Part shown: one piece after another, positions 14,134 to 23,664 of the stretch | How the letters are laid out: each line of letters begins with the position of its first letter | Numbering within the stretch: position 1 is the stretch's first letter | NCBI RefSeq assembly: GCF_039523435.1 | Contig: NZ_BAAAFH010000006.1 | Coordinates: forward strand, 1 to 31,060 | From: Wandonia haliotis | GTDB lineage: Bacteria > Bacteroidota > Bacteroidia > Flavobacteriales_D > Crocinitomicaceae | Direction: 5' to 3' | DNA: 31,060 nucleotides | Position numbers and translations under genes: made by a program | The notes under the pieces: generated by a model | Databases searched by the model: none | Seen by the model: only the letters and a program-made list of their open reading frames with translations | Told to the model about the DNA's origin: nothing

Positions 14134-15105
14134 TTACTCGTCACTGTTCAGAATTTCAAACAGTTGATCAAGATTCGGCGCTATAATAATTTCAATCCGA
14201 CGATTTTTTGCCTTGTCACTCTCATCCACAGGGTGGTATTCTGAACGACCCGCAGCAGTTAAAATCTCTGGTTTTACGGATGAATTATTCAAAATAATAT
14301 CAATTACCGAAGTGGAACGAAGAACAGAGAGTTCCCAATTATTCTTCGGATGGCTTGAACTTGCCAAACGATCGGTATCTGTATGACCTTCTACGACAAT
14401 TTCAATATCTTCTGTTGTTTCCAACACTTTTGCCAGATCAACCAGTGCCCGTTTCCCTTCCGACTCGACACGCGTTGAACCGGAAGCAAATAACAGCTTG
14501 GCCTCAAGACTCACATATACCTTACCATTTCTTTCCTCCACAGTAAGACCTTTTCCTTCAAACCCTAGTAGTGCTTTTGCAACACGCTCTTTTAATGCTT
14601 TTACTGCTGAGTCCTTTTTTGCAATTAATTCTTCCAGCTCGTTCACTCTTGCTTCACGTTGCGCCAGTAATCTTTGCTTTTCAATTAATTCGGCTTCAAG
14701 CTCCCGCAGTGCGTCTTCTTTTCGCTGCACTTCCAATGCTTTTGATTCCAGTTCAGCCTGCAAGCGAGCCGTTTGCGCCGCACTGAGCGACCGGTTCTCA
14801 TCAAACTTCTTCTCCAGAATAATATTCAGTTCAGTTGCCTTATCATATTCTGCCTGCAACGATCTGAATTTCTGACCCAACTCAGTCGTATCACTTTTCA
14901 ATGCGCTAATATCTTTCTTCAGATTTTCGGACACAGCCTCCAGATCTTTATACTTCGCCTCATTCTCTATTGCCATCGACTTATACTTCGCCAGCTCCTC
15001 AGCACAAACGCGTTCTTTCTCCAACAATTCGTTATACTTTTTTGAAGGAACGCAAGCAAAGAAAAGCGGCATCCCCACCAGTAGTAACCCCAAATTTCTT
15101 TTCAT
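14134..15105 (-). CDS. OmpA-family coiled-coil lipoprotein
   Basis: 323 residues from the ATG at 15105; nine additional upstream codons would overlap the promoter box. Signal peptide with lipobox LFFAC (C18), then a long coiled coil (~25-190, rich in E/K/A/L, e.g. ELEAELIEKQRLLAQREARVNELEELIAKKDSAVKAL), then a C-terminal OmpA peptidoglycan-binding domain (~200-310: FASGSTRVESEGKRALVDLAKVL, VVEGHTDTDR, AKNRRIEIII). It probably tethers the outer membrane to peptidoglycan, with the coiled coil acting as a spacer. It is close to T9SS-related genes but lacks the TPR/propeller parts of PorE, so it is not called PorE. Confidence 0.88.
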   Translation of the reverse strand: MKRNLGLLLVGMPLFFACVPSKKYNELLEKERVCAEELAKYKSMAIENEAKYKDLEAVSENLKKDISALKSDTTELGQKFRSLQAEYDKATELNIILEKKFDENRSLSAAQTARLQAELESKALEVQRKEDALRELEAELIEKQRLLAQREARVNELEELIAKKDSAVKALKERVAKALLGFEGKGLTVEERNGKVYVSLEAKLLFASGSTRVESEGKRALVDLAKVLETTEDIEIVVEGHTDTDRLASSSHPKNNWELSVLRSTSVIDIILNNSSVKPEILTAAGRSEYHPVDESDKAKNRRIEIIIAPNLDQLFEILNSDE

Positions 15106-15121
15106 GATCTTGACTTTTTTA

Positions 15122-15129
15122 CAAAGTAA
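15122..15129 (-). promoter_or_regulatory. Probable -7 box of the OmpA-family gene
   Basis: On the minus strand TTACTTTG, one mismatch from TAnnTTTG, 16 bases before the chosen ATG. Its position argues against the longer reading frame that starts at 15132. Confidence 0.4.
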
Positions 15130-15194
15130 CATGAATTAAAGGCTCTCCGGGAAGAGGTGAAACCTTTCTTATACACAACCCGGCTTTAACAACT

Positions 15195-16133
15195 CTACTC
15201 AAACACCGGGCAAACGTCAGATTGTGTGCTTTTCTTTTTGCAGGTAGTAATTCCGATCGACAATTCGTGCGTATGCCCCATTCCTCCCTTTAATTTGTTC
15301 GTAATGAGATCAAACGAGTACGCAACCGTAAAATAACCTAAGAACTTAACCCGCGCCAGAAACAAAACCGATTCCTGTTTTCGGTATCCGACTCCGAATG
15401 TAAACGTATTCCGAAAATCAAGAAGGGCATGAAAATCTATCCCAATAGGTCCGGTAGGTGGAAAGCGAAAAGTAGCTACAGGTAAAAGACTTAGTCCGGC
15501 ATCATTCAGTTTTATCTGCCCCCCCCCGTTGAGATAAAAATGAATCCTCTTGGATGCCTCATAACCAATCGGGTAATCCAAAGGGATTAAATTCTGCAGG
15601 GTAGCCCCAACAAAAAAATGCTTTCCTGTTAACCAGGTTCCGAACGAAGCATCCGGTCCTAAAAAAGAAAAAGAAGAGGTCTGCACTGCAGGATCCGGAT
15701 CGATTGAAGTCACACGCGAAGCATCAAAAGTCATATTATCAATTCCCGCATAAGCTCCCATCGAAAGGGTAAGCTCTTTTTTTAACGGAATATGTAAAGC
15801 ATAGGCAAACTGTAAGCGATTATGAGCAAACGGTCCGAATGCTTCGCGTTCGAATTTGAGTCCGACCCCATGGTAAGCCCCCATGTACTTTCTCTTTTTT
15901 CCTCCTACACGCGCTGACAAGGTGAAAAAACCTCCTGACGGAGCTTGTGGAACACCAATCCATTGCTGCCGGTATAAAATACGCATATCCACACACGTAT
16001 TTATTCCTGCTAAGGCAGGATTGAGTGAAAACTGATGAAAGGGCAATTGAGAATACTGAGGCATCTGCTGACCGGATACCCGAACAGTAAACAAAAGAAA
16101 AATTACTAGTTGTATGGTTAAAAATCGTCTCAT
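15195..16133 (-). CDS. PorP/SprF-family type IX secretion outer-membrane protein
   Basis: 312 residues. Signal peptide (MRRFLTIQLVIFLLFTVRVSGQ) then 'QMPQYSQLPFHQFSLNPALAGI', the family's conserved opening, followed by amphipathic beta strands typical of a small barrel (FFTLSARVGGK, HNRLQFAYALHIPLKKELTLSMGAYAG, GIDFHALLDFRNTFTFGVGYR, LGYFTVAYSFDLITNKL). PorP/SprF proteins are known to attach or help secrete partner proteins carrying type B (CHU_C) sorting domains. The gene overlaps the upstream CHU_C gene by 4 bases (ATGA), making that protein the probable cognate partner. Confidence 0.92.
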   Translation of the reverse strand: MRRFLTIQLVIFLLFTVRVSGQQMPQYSQLPFHQFSLNPALAGINTCVDMRILYRQQWIGVPQAPSGGFFTLSARVGGKKRKYMGAYHGVGLKFEREAFGPFAHNRLQFAYALHIPLKKELTLSMGAYAGIDNMTFDASRVTSIDPDPAVQTSSFSFLGPDASFGTWLTGKHFFVGATLQNLIPLDYPIGYEASKRIHFYLNGGGQIKLNDAGLSLLPVATFRFPPTGPIGIDFHALLDFRNTFTFGVGYRKQESVLFLARVKFLGYFTVAYSFDLITNKLKGGMGHTHELSIGITTCKKKSTQSDVCPVFE

Positions 16134-17419
16134 CGTACAATTGTCACTGCCCCTTTATATACCGTATCATTTGGCCCCTGCTCATTTAGTGAGACCACAT
16201 AGTAATAAGTCGATGTACGCAACAACTTGCCGTTGAATGTTCCATCCCAGAATTTTTCTTCGTTGTAACTGACACTTTCAAAAACCCTTTGTCCCCATTT
16301 GTCATACACCTCTATTCGCATATTCGGATAACGGGAGGCACCTTTGATTTCCCAGGTGTCATTAATTCCGTCTCCATTCGGAGAAAAAACATCCGGAATT
16401 AGAAGATCACTTGTAACCGTTATGACCATTTCGTCTGTTAATTCACAAACTCCATTAGTGGCAGTAAGAAAAAATGTGGTCGTTTGTTCCGGAAAAGCAA
16501 TCGGGTCCAGAACATCTGTTGCGCTGAGCCAGATTGCCGGTTCCCAATAAAAATTTGCCCCATCCGTATACCCATCCAGTTGTACAGACTCTCCGGCATA
16601 TATATCCAGATCCTGTCCGGCGTCTATAATAAATTCCAATACTGTGAACTGGATGTCTCCACTCGTTACCGCTACCGGGCAATCTTCATAACAGGCTGTT
16701 TCCGCACGAATGATATCATCATCTTCTATCTCTGCTGTAATTATTTCTGTCCCGACGGAAGTAAACCAGAACACACCATTCCGATACCAGTTTACCGAAG
16801 CGGGTTCGGGGCATAGTGTAGTATCTACACTCAGATTAACGGTTTGTCCCTTGCAAAATATAGTGTTGGAGGCAACCAAAGCAATCGAAGAAGCCGGACG
16901 ATTCACTCCCGGTCCTGCGACCCGCAAATCAAGTTCAAACTGACTGGGATCAACAGCGCCTGCACCAACCATTGTACCCGTTAAAACAATGTAATACTCC
17001 GAATCAGGTGCAAGCCCCGTTACCGGAAGATTAAACGCGCCGTTCTGATCCGTTAAACAGCCCAACTGCACATAACCGGCAGAATTACACGGAACAGAAG
17101 TTTCAAGTACTGCAATACTCAACGAATTGTTGGTGTTATTAACGGTATTATCAAAAAGAAGATTTGTTCCGGAAACGGTTACGTCTCCCCCCATTGCATT
17201 CGTTCTGAAAACAAACCAAATGGTATTCAGTGGCGTAAAGCAAGTGGTAAAATCATCTTCGCAAGAAGGGCAAAAAGTAATATTCGCATTATAGTTATTG
17301 ACACGAACGGTTTCCTGCGGACAAAGCGTATCTGCATTATTACATTGGTTATAATCCTCCTGCGTATAAACAGAAGAGATCAGAAAGAAAACAGATATGC
17401 AGAAAATTACGTATTTCAT
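16130..17419 (-). CDS. Secreted protein with CHU_C (T9SS type B) sorting domain
   Basis: 429 residues from the ATG at 17419; a GTG one codon earlier is possible. Signal peptide (MKYVIFCISVFFLISSVYTQ), then a cysteine-rich N-terminal beta domain (NADTLCPQ, FCPSCEDDFTTCF, 'TPLNTIWFVFRTN'), a PKD/Ig-like region (FCKGQTVNLSVDTTLCPEPASVNWYRNG; IDAGQDLDIYAGESVQLDGYT) and a C-terminal gliding-motility-associated domain (last ~95 residues: IPDVFSPNGDGINDTWEIKG, MRIEVYDKWGQRVFE, WDGTFNGK, STYYYVVSLNE). It should be exported by T9SS and displayed or released at the surface. It overlaps the PorP/SprF gene by ATGA. Confidence 0.92.
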   Translation of the reverse strand: MKYVIFCISVFFLISSVYTQEDYNQCNNADTLCPQETVRVNNYNANITFCPSCEDDFTTCFTPLNTIWFVFRTNAMGGDVTVSGTNLLFDNTVNNTNNSLSIAVLETSVPCNSAGYVQLGCLTDQNGAFNLPVTGLAPDSEYYIVLTGTMVGAGAVDPSQFELDLRVAGPGVNRPASSIALVASNTIFCKGQTVNLSVDTTLCPEPASVNWYRNGVFWFTSVGTEIITAEIEDDDIIRAETACYEDCPVAVTSGDIQFTVLEFIIDAGQDLDIYAGESVQLDGYTDGANFYWEPAIWLSATDVLDPIAFPEQTTTFFLTATNGVCELTDEMVITVTSDLLIPDVFSPNGDGINDTWEIKGASRYPNMRIEVYDKWGQRVFESVSYNEEKFWDGTFNGKLLRTSTYYYVVSLNEQGPNDTVYKGAVTIVR

Positions 17420-17464
17420 CACTAAAATGGTATGTAAAACTATAAATTTCCATTCAGTTATCCA

Positions 17465-17472
17465 TACATTTG
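17465..17472 (+). promoter_or_regulatory. -7 promoter box of the giant surface protein gene
   Basis: TACATTTG matches TAnnTTTG in the 115-bp divergent gap, 62 bases before the ATG at 17535. No clear -33 box. Confidence 0.4.
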
Positions 17473-17534
17473 CATGGTAATGAACAAAATTGGCATGAAA
17501 AATGTATTAACAGGTTTGTTCAAAAAAACTACGT

Positions 17535-20500
17535 ATGAAAAAAATTTACGCACTGTTTTTAGCTGTCTTTGTGCTAAACACTTTATCTGCTCAACGCGTT
17601 TTTACGGAGTATGAAACCGATTCCAAATGGTTTATCGGACTAAATGCCGGGGCAATCTGGCACACATCTGATGTGAAAAACAAAACCCAATTGGGTTGGG
17701 GTTTTATGGTCGGTCGATCTTTCAATTATAACTACGGAACTCCCGTCAGTTTTGATGTCCGGTTGCGCTACCTTCGTGGATTCTGGATTGGTCAGGACAA
17801 CGAGCTGTCGATGGTATCTCCAAATGATGCTTCGCTAAGTGGTTCTACCTATCCGCAGGTAAATTACTACAAGCCTGACACAGCTACTATTGTGCGTAAT
17901 TTCCAAACCGACCAGCACAGAATAGCACTCGAACTGGCTATTCACGCGAATCGTCTGCGCGAACGTACAGGACTTGATCTCTACCTTTTTGGAGGAATCG
18001 GACTGAACTGGTGGCAAACCTATTCCAATGTACTGAATAACACCGATTCCACAGCCTATATGTATGACTATACATCGTTGAATGGTGATTATTCAAATAC
18101 TGTTATCAATAATCTTCAGGATGCAACGTATGACACACCACTTGACGGAAGTACCAAGACAGGATATAACGTTTCCTGGATGCCCAGTGTAGGATTGGGA
18201 ATCGGGTATCAGGTCGGACCTCGATTTCAGGTTGGTGTAGAGCATAAAACTACATTTACCAGAACGGATCTGTGGGACGGAAAGAATTATGACAATTCAG
18301 GAAACCCCAGCGGATCAAATGATATTTATCACTACACCGGAATTTATCTCAAGTTTAACCTGAGAAAAGGAAAGAAAAAACTCCCCGAAGAAGAAAATGA
18401 ACAAACGACAGAAACACCAGTAGATAATCTGACGCCAACTACGCCCGGCGGAAATTGCCTGACACCAACTGTAGCTATCACAGATCCGGCACGGACAAAC
18501 TACTCCGTACAGAATCAATCCTTTCTTTTCAGAGCAACAGTAACCCACATAGAAGGTGCTCATCAGGTAGCTTTTAAAATCAACGGTCAGTACAACACGA
18601 ACTTTACGTATGATCCGGCAACAGATCGTTTTCAGAGTAATGTAGTGCTTTCACCTGGTCAGAATATCCTGGAAGTGCTTGCTACCAACGCATGCGGGAG
18701 TGCGGAAGATAATAGAATTCTTATTCTTGAAACTCCGCAGATAACACCTCCTATTGTTAGTTATCAAAACCCTCCGCAAAGTCCGTACGAAACAGAACTT
18801 ACTGTTTTCCCTCTTGCTGCTCAGGTTTTGAATGTGGATACCAAAAACCAGATAACGCTTTCTCTGAACGGCACCACTATCAGTACATTTACGTTCAACC
18901 CTACATCAAAAGCTGTAACAGCTCAACTGTCTCTTGTTGAAGGAAACAATAGCGTTGTTCTGACAGGAACCAATCAGGCAGGAACAGACAGTAAGCAAAC
19001 AATTATCATCCGGAAACGGCCTCGTTTGAGACAACCTCCGGTAGTTAACTTCATCAATCCTGCCAGTTCACCCATTACTGTTGACCAACAAAGAGCTTCT
19101 ATACTGGCAACCGTTCTTTATGTCGAACAGAAAGCCAATATTTCCGTACTGGTTAACGGCAGATCGTTAGGGCAACACCAATTTGAGTACAACACTGCCA
19201 ATAATATGGTTTCGTTTACTACAGAGCTGATTGAAGGAGCTAACATTATTCAGATAAAGGGGAGTAACGAAGCAGGAACTGCTGAAAAATCAACAACTAT
19301 TATATACAGAAAAGCTGTTGTTGAGTATCCTCCGATCGTAACTTTCCTCGATCCGTTCGAAAACCCGAAAACGGTTACTATTTCGAATTACGGAGTCCGG
19401 GCACGCGTACAAAATGTAACCAGTCAGCAACAAATCAGCGTTTGGGTAAACAGTATTCCCACAACGAATTTTACTTACAGTAATTCATCCCAGGAAGTCT
19501 TTCTTCAAACAGGACTGGTAAATGGAGCCAATACCGTTACTGTTCGGGGAACCAATTCGGCCGGAATCGATGAAAAGTCAACAACTATCATCTATCGCCA
19601 GTATAACCCGGTTAAACCACCTGTTGTGGACATCACATTCCCCGTTGGAAACCCTGCTGAAACAAGCGCACCTACAGCACAGGTACAGGCTACCGTGTTA
19701 AATGCAAATTCTCAACAAGAAATTTCAGTCTTTGTCAACGCGACACAACTGACTTCTTTCTTCTATGACGGAAATACACATCAGGTAAGTTTTAACGCTC
19801 CCCTGAATATAGGTTCCAACCTTGTAAAAGTTGTGGCGTCTACTACTTCCGGATATGCTGAAGACGTACAAACGATTGTCTACAAACGTATTATCCAACA
19901 ACAACCGCCTGTGGTTACTTTCGTCAACCCGGCTTCTTCACCACAGACAGTTACACAACAAGCATACAATATGCAGGCAACCGTTCTGAACGTTGCTAAT
20001 AAAGGACAAATTCGCATCCGTCATAATGGAGTTATCATTACTCCTGATCTGTACACATTTACAAGTATATCCAAACAAGTATTCTTCACCACCAACCTGG
20101 TTCCCGGAAACAATATATTTGAAGTAACAGGGACCAATGAAGCGGGAAGCGATACTGAAACAGCGACCGTTATTTACAAACGGGAAGTAACTCCGTGTAA
20201 TAAACCGGTGATCACAATGAATCAACCGCAGCAGAATAGTACGAGTGAGAATCAATCGGTACGTTTTGCCGCACAAGTGACAGGAGTTTCCTCCGTTAAT
20301 GATATCACGGTTCTCTTAAACGGACTACCGCAAAACAATCTAAATTTTGCTGCTACAACCGGGCAACTGACAGGAACCTTCACACTAACCGAAGGGATGA
20401 ACAACATTGAAATACTGGCAACAAACCGATGTGGTTCTTCCAGAATTTCCACTAGTATAAAATACACACCAGTTCAGGAACCTTGTTTTGTTCCCGAGGC

Positions 20501-22841
20501 AAGTAGGGTAAATCCGGTAAATACCACTGCACAGATTCAGGAAGGACAAATCAGCATAACAGCCTCTCTCCTGAATATTACGGAAAGCGGACAGATCTCA
20601 CTAAACATCAACGGACAGGAAAGTCAGGCGTTCATCTATGACCCTGCACGTCACCTTGTAACTGCAACGGTATCTTTATCAGAAGGAAACAATACGATAC
20701 GTGTTATTGCAGAAAACAAATGTGGTGCAGCCAGTGTATTCTGGAACATCGAGTATGTACGCTGTACACCACCGGTTTGGAATTTAACCAGCAATATCCC
20801 GGCAGGAAATGTTACCAGCTCTCCGACGTTTAACATTAGTGGAAATGTAGAAAACATAAGTTCTCCCCGACAAATTGTTGTTAATCACAATGGTACTCCG
20901 GTTAATTTCAACCTGAATACACTGACGGAGGTTTTCAGCTCTACAATTACACTTGCGGAAGGAAATAATACCATTCAGGTCACCGCAACAAACGAGTGTG
21001 GCAAGGATGTTGAAACATACCAGGTTATTTATAAGAAACCTGTTACGGTACTCCCTCCTTCCGTTGACATCACAATTCCGGAAGAAAATCCACATCACAC
21101 AACAACCCCGTCAATGACAGTTGTTGCTACGGTTGAAAATGTAAGCAACTCTTCACAAATAACTGTCACTGTCAACGGTGCTCCACGTAATTTTGCTTAT
21201 AACGCTTCTCTGAATCGGGTAAGTTTCTCACAAAACTGGGTGGAAGGTGCTAATGTCATCGTGGTAAATGCTACAAATACGGCAGGAAGTAGTTCCGATA
21301 CGAAAACAGTTGTCTATTCGGAGCCGGTTATTATACAACCCCCCGTTATCACATTTACTAATCCGGTGGCTACTCCACATATTATTACCGGAACACAATA
21401 CACTGTTACCGGTTACATAACGAATATCTCGTCATTGAATCAGGTACAATGTTATGTCAATAATGTGGATTTCGCTCAATACAATCCTTCTTTGTCCGGT
21501 GGGCAGCTCAACTTTACGCTTCCATTGACTTTTGACAATACACATCCTGTATATGAAGTGCGTTTTGTAGCAAGTAATGAAGCGGGCACAGATCAGTCCT
21601 CCCGAATCATTCGTCAGAAAAGAGAGGATAACACCGGAAACTGTATGCCGCAAACAGGAGCTGTGTTCGCAGCAAATCATGTATCTGTACAAGTGTCCAG
21701 CACAAAAGAGCTTTCTAATGTAGTTTTAAAGTTCCATGACAATACCACACAAAAATTTGATAACCTTTCCGGAAATACGGGAACATTTGCAGGAACCGGA
21801 ACACAGGAAGGGAAATGTATTATCGGAGTTTGGATTAAGTCCGGATGTAACTCCAGCAATGACGGACCGGGTTACGGAACATGGACGCCCAATACAACGT
21901 TCAATGGACAGTGTAGTACAGACAAACCATGCGGACCACGATTCAACCCGGGTAATTCTGCCTGGCAATTTTGCCTGATAACTCCTTCGGGGACATTTAC
22001 CCGCGATGATTTACAGTCCAATCCTAACTTCTCCTACCAGGGTCCGGCAAGCAGTGCTTATTTCTTGCCGATTGCAGGTGGAGCAGATGCAACCGTTAAT
22101 GGTGCGCCTTACCCCATTCAAAGTGGACGATATTATTTGTTCACAGGAAATCTGATTGTACAGGTAAGCAGTAATCACCCGGGATCAATGGGACATTGGC
22201 AAATCTGTATCGAATCCACCACGGCTCCGCGCAGCGGGAATGGAAACAACAGACCGCAAAGCCCTTGTGAAACAGCTGGGAATACAAATGGGAATGAAAA
22301 TGGAAACAGCAACGGTTCGGGTCAATCAAACAGTTCATCCATTGAAAATGATTGTCTTCCAAAAGTAAATGCGACTTTCCGTAATGCACACCAAACCGTA
22401 ACAGTTTCAAGTGATAAAAGTATTTCTAACGTTGTTCTTAAATTTTCGGATGAAACAACGCAGAAATTCGACAACCTATCCGGAAGAATCCGAACCCTTT
22501 CCGGAACAGGAGAAAATTCAGGAAAGTGTATCAAAGGTGTTTGGATTAAATCCGGATGTAACTCCAGTACAGATGGTCCGGAATACGGAGAATGGGTTCC
22601 CAATAGTCAGTTTGACGGGAATTGTGCTTCGGATTCACAACAGGAAGAAAGTTCTGGAACGGACGACACACCAACCTCAACCACTCCGGGTGTAATTCGA
22701 AAGCCTTCGGGAACAACCATTACACGTCCCCAAACGACCTCTCCCACTACAGCACCTCAAAGAGATAGTGGAGGGAATTCTTCGGGAACACGATCATCCG
22801 GAAGCAGATCATCAACAACGATCATCAAACCAAGACCTTAA
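17535..22841 (+). CDS. Giant barrel-plus-Ig-repeat envelope protein
   Basis: 1768 residues. Signal peptide (MKKIYALFLAVFVLNTLSAQ), then ~20-275 an outer-membrane-barrel-like domain with alternating aromatic strands (WFIGLNAGAIWHT, SFDVRLRYLRGFWIG, DLYLFGGIGLNWW, VGLGIGYQVGPRFQVGVEHKTTF, TGIYLKFNLRKG). An acidic/TP-rich linker (~276-306) leads into eleven repeats of ~93-98 residues (~307-1366) with the pattern 'PPxVxFxNPxxxP...ATVxNV...I.V.VNG...F.Y......V..L.EG.N.I.V.ATN..G...' as in bacterial Ig-like folds. Then two copies of a cysteine module (from C1370 and C1607) flank a distinct beta domain (~1464-1570), and a Ser/Thr/Pro tail ends in KPRP. No T9SS sorting domain is visible. It diverges from the CHU_C/PorP pair. 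Function unknown; a long surface- or periplasm-spanning anchor is my inference. Confidence 0.88.
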   Translation: MKKIYALFLAVFVLNTLSAQRVFTEYETDSKWFIGLNAGAIWHTSDVKNKTQLGWGFMVGRSFNYNYGTPVSFDVRLRYLRGFWIGQDNELSMVSPNDASLSGSTYPQVNYYKPDTATIVRNFQTDQHRIALELAIHANRLRERTGLDLYLFGGIGLNWWQTYSNVLNNTDSTAYMYDYTSLNGDYSNTVINNLQDATYDTPLDGSTKTGYNVSWMPSVGLGIGYQVGPRFQVGVEHKTTFTRTDLWDGKNYDNSGNPSGSNDIYHYTGIYLKFNLRKGKKKLPEEENEQTTETPVDNLTPTTPGGNCLTPTVAITDPARTNYSVQNQSFLFRATVTHIEGAHQVAFKINGQYNTNFTYDPATDRFQSNVVLSPGQNILEVLATNACGSAEDNRILILETPQITPPIVSYQNPPQSPYETELTVFPLAAQVLNVDTKNQITLSLNGTTISTFTFNPTSKAVTAQLSLVEGNNSVVLTGTNQAGTDSKQTIIIRKRPRLRQPPVVNFINPASSPITVDQQRASILATVLYVEQKANISVLVNGRSLGQHQFEYNTANNMVSFTTELIEGANIIQIKGSNEAGTAEKSTTIIYRKAVVEYPPIVTFLDPFENPKTVTISNYGVRARVQNVTSQQQISVWVNSIPTTNFTYSNSSQEVFLQTGLVNGANTVTVRGTNSAGIDEKSTTIIYRQYNPVKPPVVDITFPVGNPAETSAPTAQVQATVLNANSQQEISVFVNATQLTSFFYDGNTHQVSFNAPLNIGSNLVKVVASTTSGYAEDVQTIVYKRIIQQQPPVVTFVNPASSPQTVTQQAYNMQATVLNVANKGQIRIRHNGVIITPDLYTFTSISKQVFFTTNLVPGNNIFEVTGTNEAGSDTETATVIYKREVTPCNKPVITMNQPQQNSTSENQSVRFAAQVTGVSSVNDITVLLNGLPQNNLNFAATTGQLTGTFTLTEGMNNIEILATNRCGSSRISTSIKYTPVQEPCFVPEASRVNPVNTTAQIQEGQISITASLLNITESGQISLNINGQESQAFIYDPARHLVTATVSLSEGNNTIRVIAENKCGAASVFWNIEYVRCTPPVWNLTSNIPAGNVTSSPTFNISGNVENISSPRQIVVNHNGTPVNFNLNTLTEVFSSTITLAEGNNTIQVTATNECGKDVETYQVIYKKPVTVLPPSVDITIPEENPHHTTTPSMTVVATVENVSNSSQITVTVNGAPRNFAYNASLNRVSFSQNWVEGANVIVVNATNTAGSSSDTKTVVYSEPVIIQPPVITFTNPVATPHIITGTQYTVTGYITNISSLNQVQCYVNNVDFAQYNPSLSGGQLNFTLPLTFDNTHPVYEVRFVASNEAGTDQSSRIIRQKREDNTGNCMPQTGAVFAANHVSVQVSSTKELSNVVLKFHDNTTQKFDNLSGNTGTFAGTGTQEGKCIIGVWIKSGCNSSNDGPGYGTWTPNTTFNGQCSTDKPCGPRFNPGNSAWQFCLITPSGTFTRDDLQSNPNFSYQGPASSAYFLPIAGGADATVNGAPYPIQSGRYYLFTGNLIVQVSSNHPGSMGHWQICIESTTAPRSGNGNNRPQSPCETAGNTNGNENGNSNGSGQSNSSSIENDCLPKVNATFRNAHQTVTVSSDKSISNVVLKFSDETTQKFDNLSGRIRTLSGTGENSGKCIKGVWIKSGCNSSTDGPEYGEWVPNSQFDGNCASDSQQEESSGTDDTPTSTTPGVIRKPSGTTITRPQTTSPTTAPQRDSGGNSSGTRSSGSRSSTTIIKPRP

Positions 22842-22845
22842 ATAA

Positions 22846-22879
22846 AAATGGCGGAAGTAGTACTTCCGCCATTTCTTTA
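22846..22879. terminator. Bidirectional terminator
   Basis: AAATGGCGGAAGTA (22846-22859) is the exact reverse complement of 22861-22874, with a T-rich 3' side. It separates the giant gene from convergent hemD. Confidence 0.85.
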
Positions 22880-22899
22880 TACGTAACGTATATTCTCGT

Positions 22900-23652
22900 T
22901 TATTTCTTCTTTTTCTTTGCTGCCTCTACATACTTTTCAATCGCCATTGTCATTGAAGGAGACTCGGGTTGAGGAGCATGAACATCCAAACGCAGATTAT
23001 GCTTTAGAACCGCACTTGCCGTAGTCGGTCCAAATGCTGCTATCCTCGTTTCGTTTTGCTTAAAGTCAGGGAAATTTTTAAACAAAGACTCAATTCCCGA
23101 AGGACTAAAGAAAACCAACATATCATACTTCACATCATCCAAATCTGACAAGTCAGAAGCAACCGTCCGGTACAAAACAGCACGGGTGTACTTCACCCCC
23201 TGCTCATCCAGTGTATCCGGAATACGTTCCCGCAAAATGTCCGAACACGGAAGTAAATATTTCTCCTCCTTGTGTTTTTTGAAAAGATCGATCAAATCGT
23301 TGATCGTCTGTTTTCCAAAAAAGATCTTTCTCTTTCGGTAAGTAACGTACTTCTGAAGATAGTAAGCTACTGCTTCGGAAATACAAAAATACTTCATAGA
23401 ATCAGGAACAGTAAACCGGGTTTCTTCAGCAATTCTGAAGTAATGGTCAACGGCTGTCTTACTCGTTAAAATAACAGCAGTAAAATCCGCGAGGTTGACA
23501 CGTTGTTGTCTGAATTCCTGCGCTCCGACACCTTCCACATGGATAAAAGGTCTGAAATCAATTTTCAGCTTGTACTTTTCAGCCAGGTCAAAATACGGTG
23601 ATTTGTCACCCTCTGGTTTGGGCTGAGAAACCAAAATCGTTTTGATACTCAA
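22900..23652 (-). CDS. hemD: Uroporphyrinogen-III synthase
   Basis: 250 residues, normal family size. The two-lobed HemD pattern is visible: KTILVSQPKPEG...FRPFIHVEGVGAQEF...FTAVILTSKTAVDHYF for the first half and LLPCSDILRERIPDTLDEQGV...TRAVLYRTV...DMLVFFSPSGIESLF...RIAAFGPTTASAVL for the second. It cyclises hydroxymethylbilane with D-ring inversion to uroporphyrinogen III, the branch point for heme. HemD is poorly conserved, but the 'FSPSG' and 'FGPTTA' motifs support the call. It follows the DUF4271-like gene by 12 bases and is probably cotranscribed; this pairing recurs in Bacteroidota. The C-terminus ends in a lysine run. Confidence 0.88.
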   Translation of the reverse strand: MSIKTILVSQPKPEGDKSPYFDLAEKYKLKIDFRPFIHVEGVGAQEFRQQRVNLADFTAVILTSKTAVDHYFRIAEETRFTVPDSMKYFCISEAVAYYLQKYVTYRKRKIFFGKQTINDLIDLFKKHKEEKYLLPCSDILRERIPDTLDEQGVKYTRAVLYRTVASDLSDLDDVKYDMLVFFSPSGIESLFKNFPDFKQNETRIAAFGPTTASAVLKHNLRLDVHAPQPESPSMTMAIEKYVEAAKKKKK

Positions 23653-23664
23653 TTTTCCCTAGTT

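Noticed and set aside
14498..14875. Serine/alanine-rich 125-residue plus-strand frame
   Set aside because: It is the antisense shadow of the coiled-coil region of the OmpA-family lipoprotein.
14134..15105. PorE-type T9SS component
   Set aside because: Only the OmpA domain is shared; the TPR, propeller and carboxypeptidase-like domains of PorE are absent.
15106..15132. Nine-codon N-terminal extension of the OmpA-family protein
   Set aside because: It overlaps the likely -7 box and would put charged residues before the lipoprotein signal peptide.
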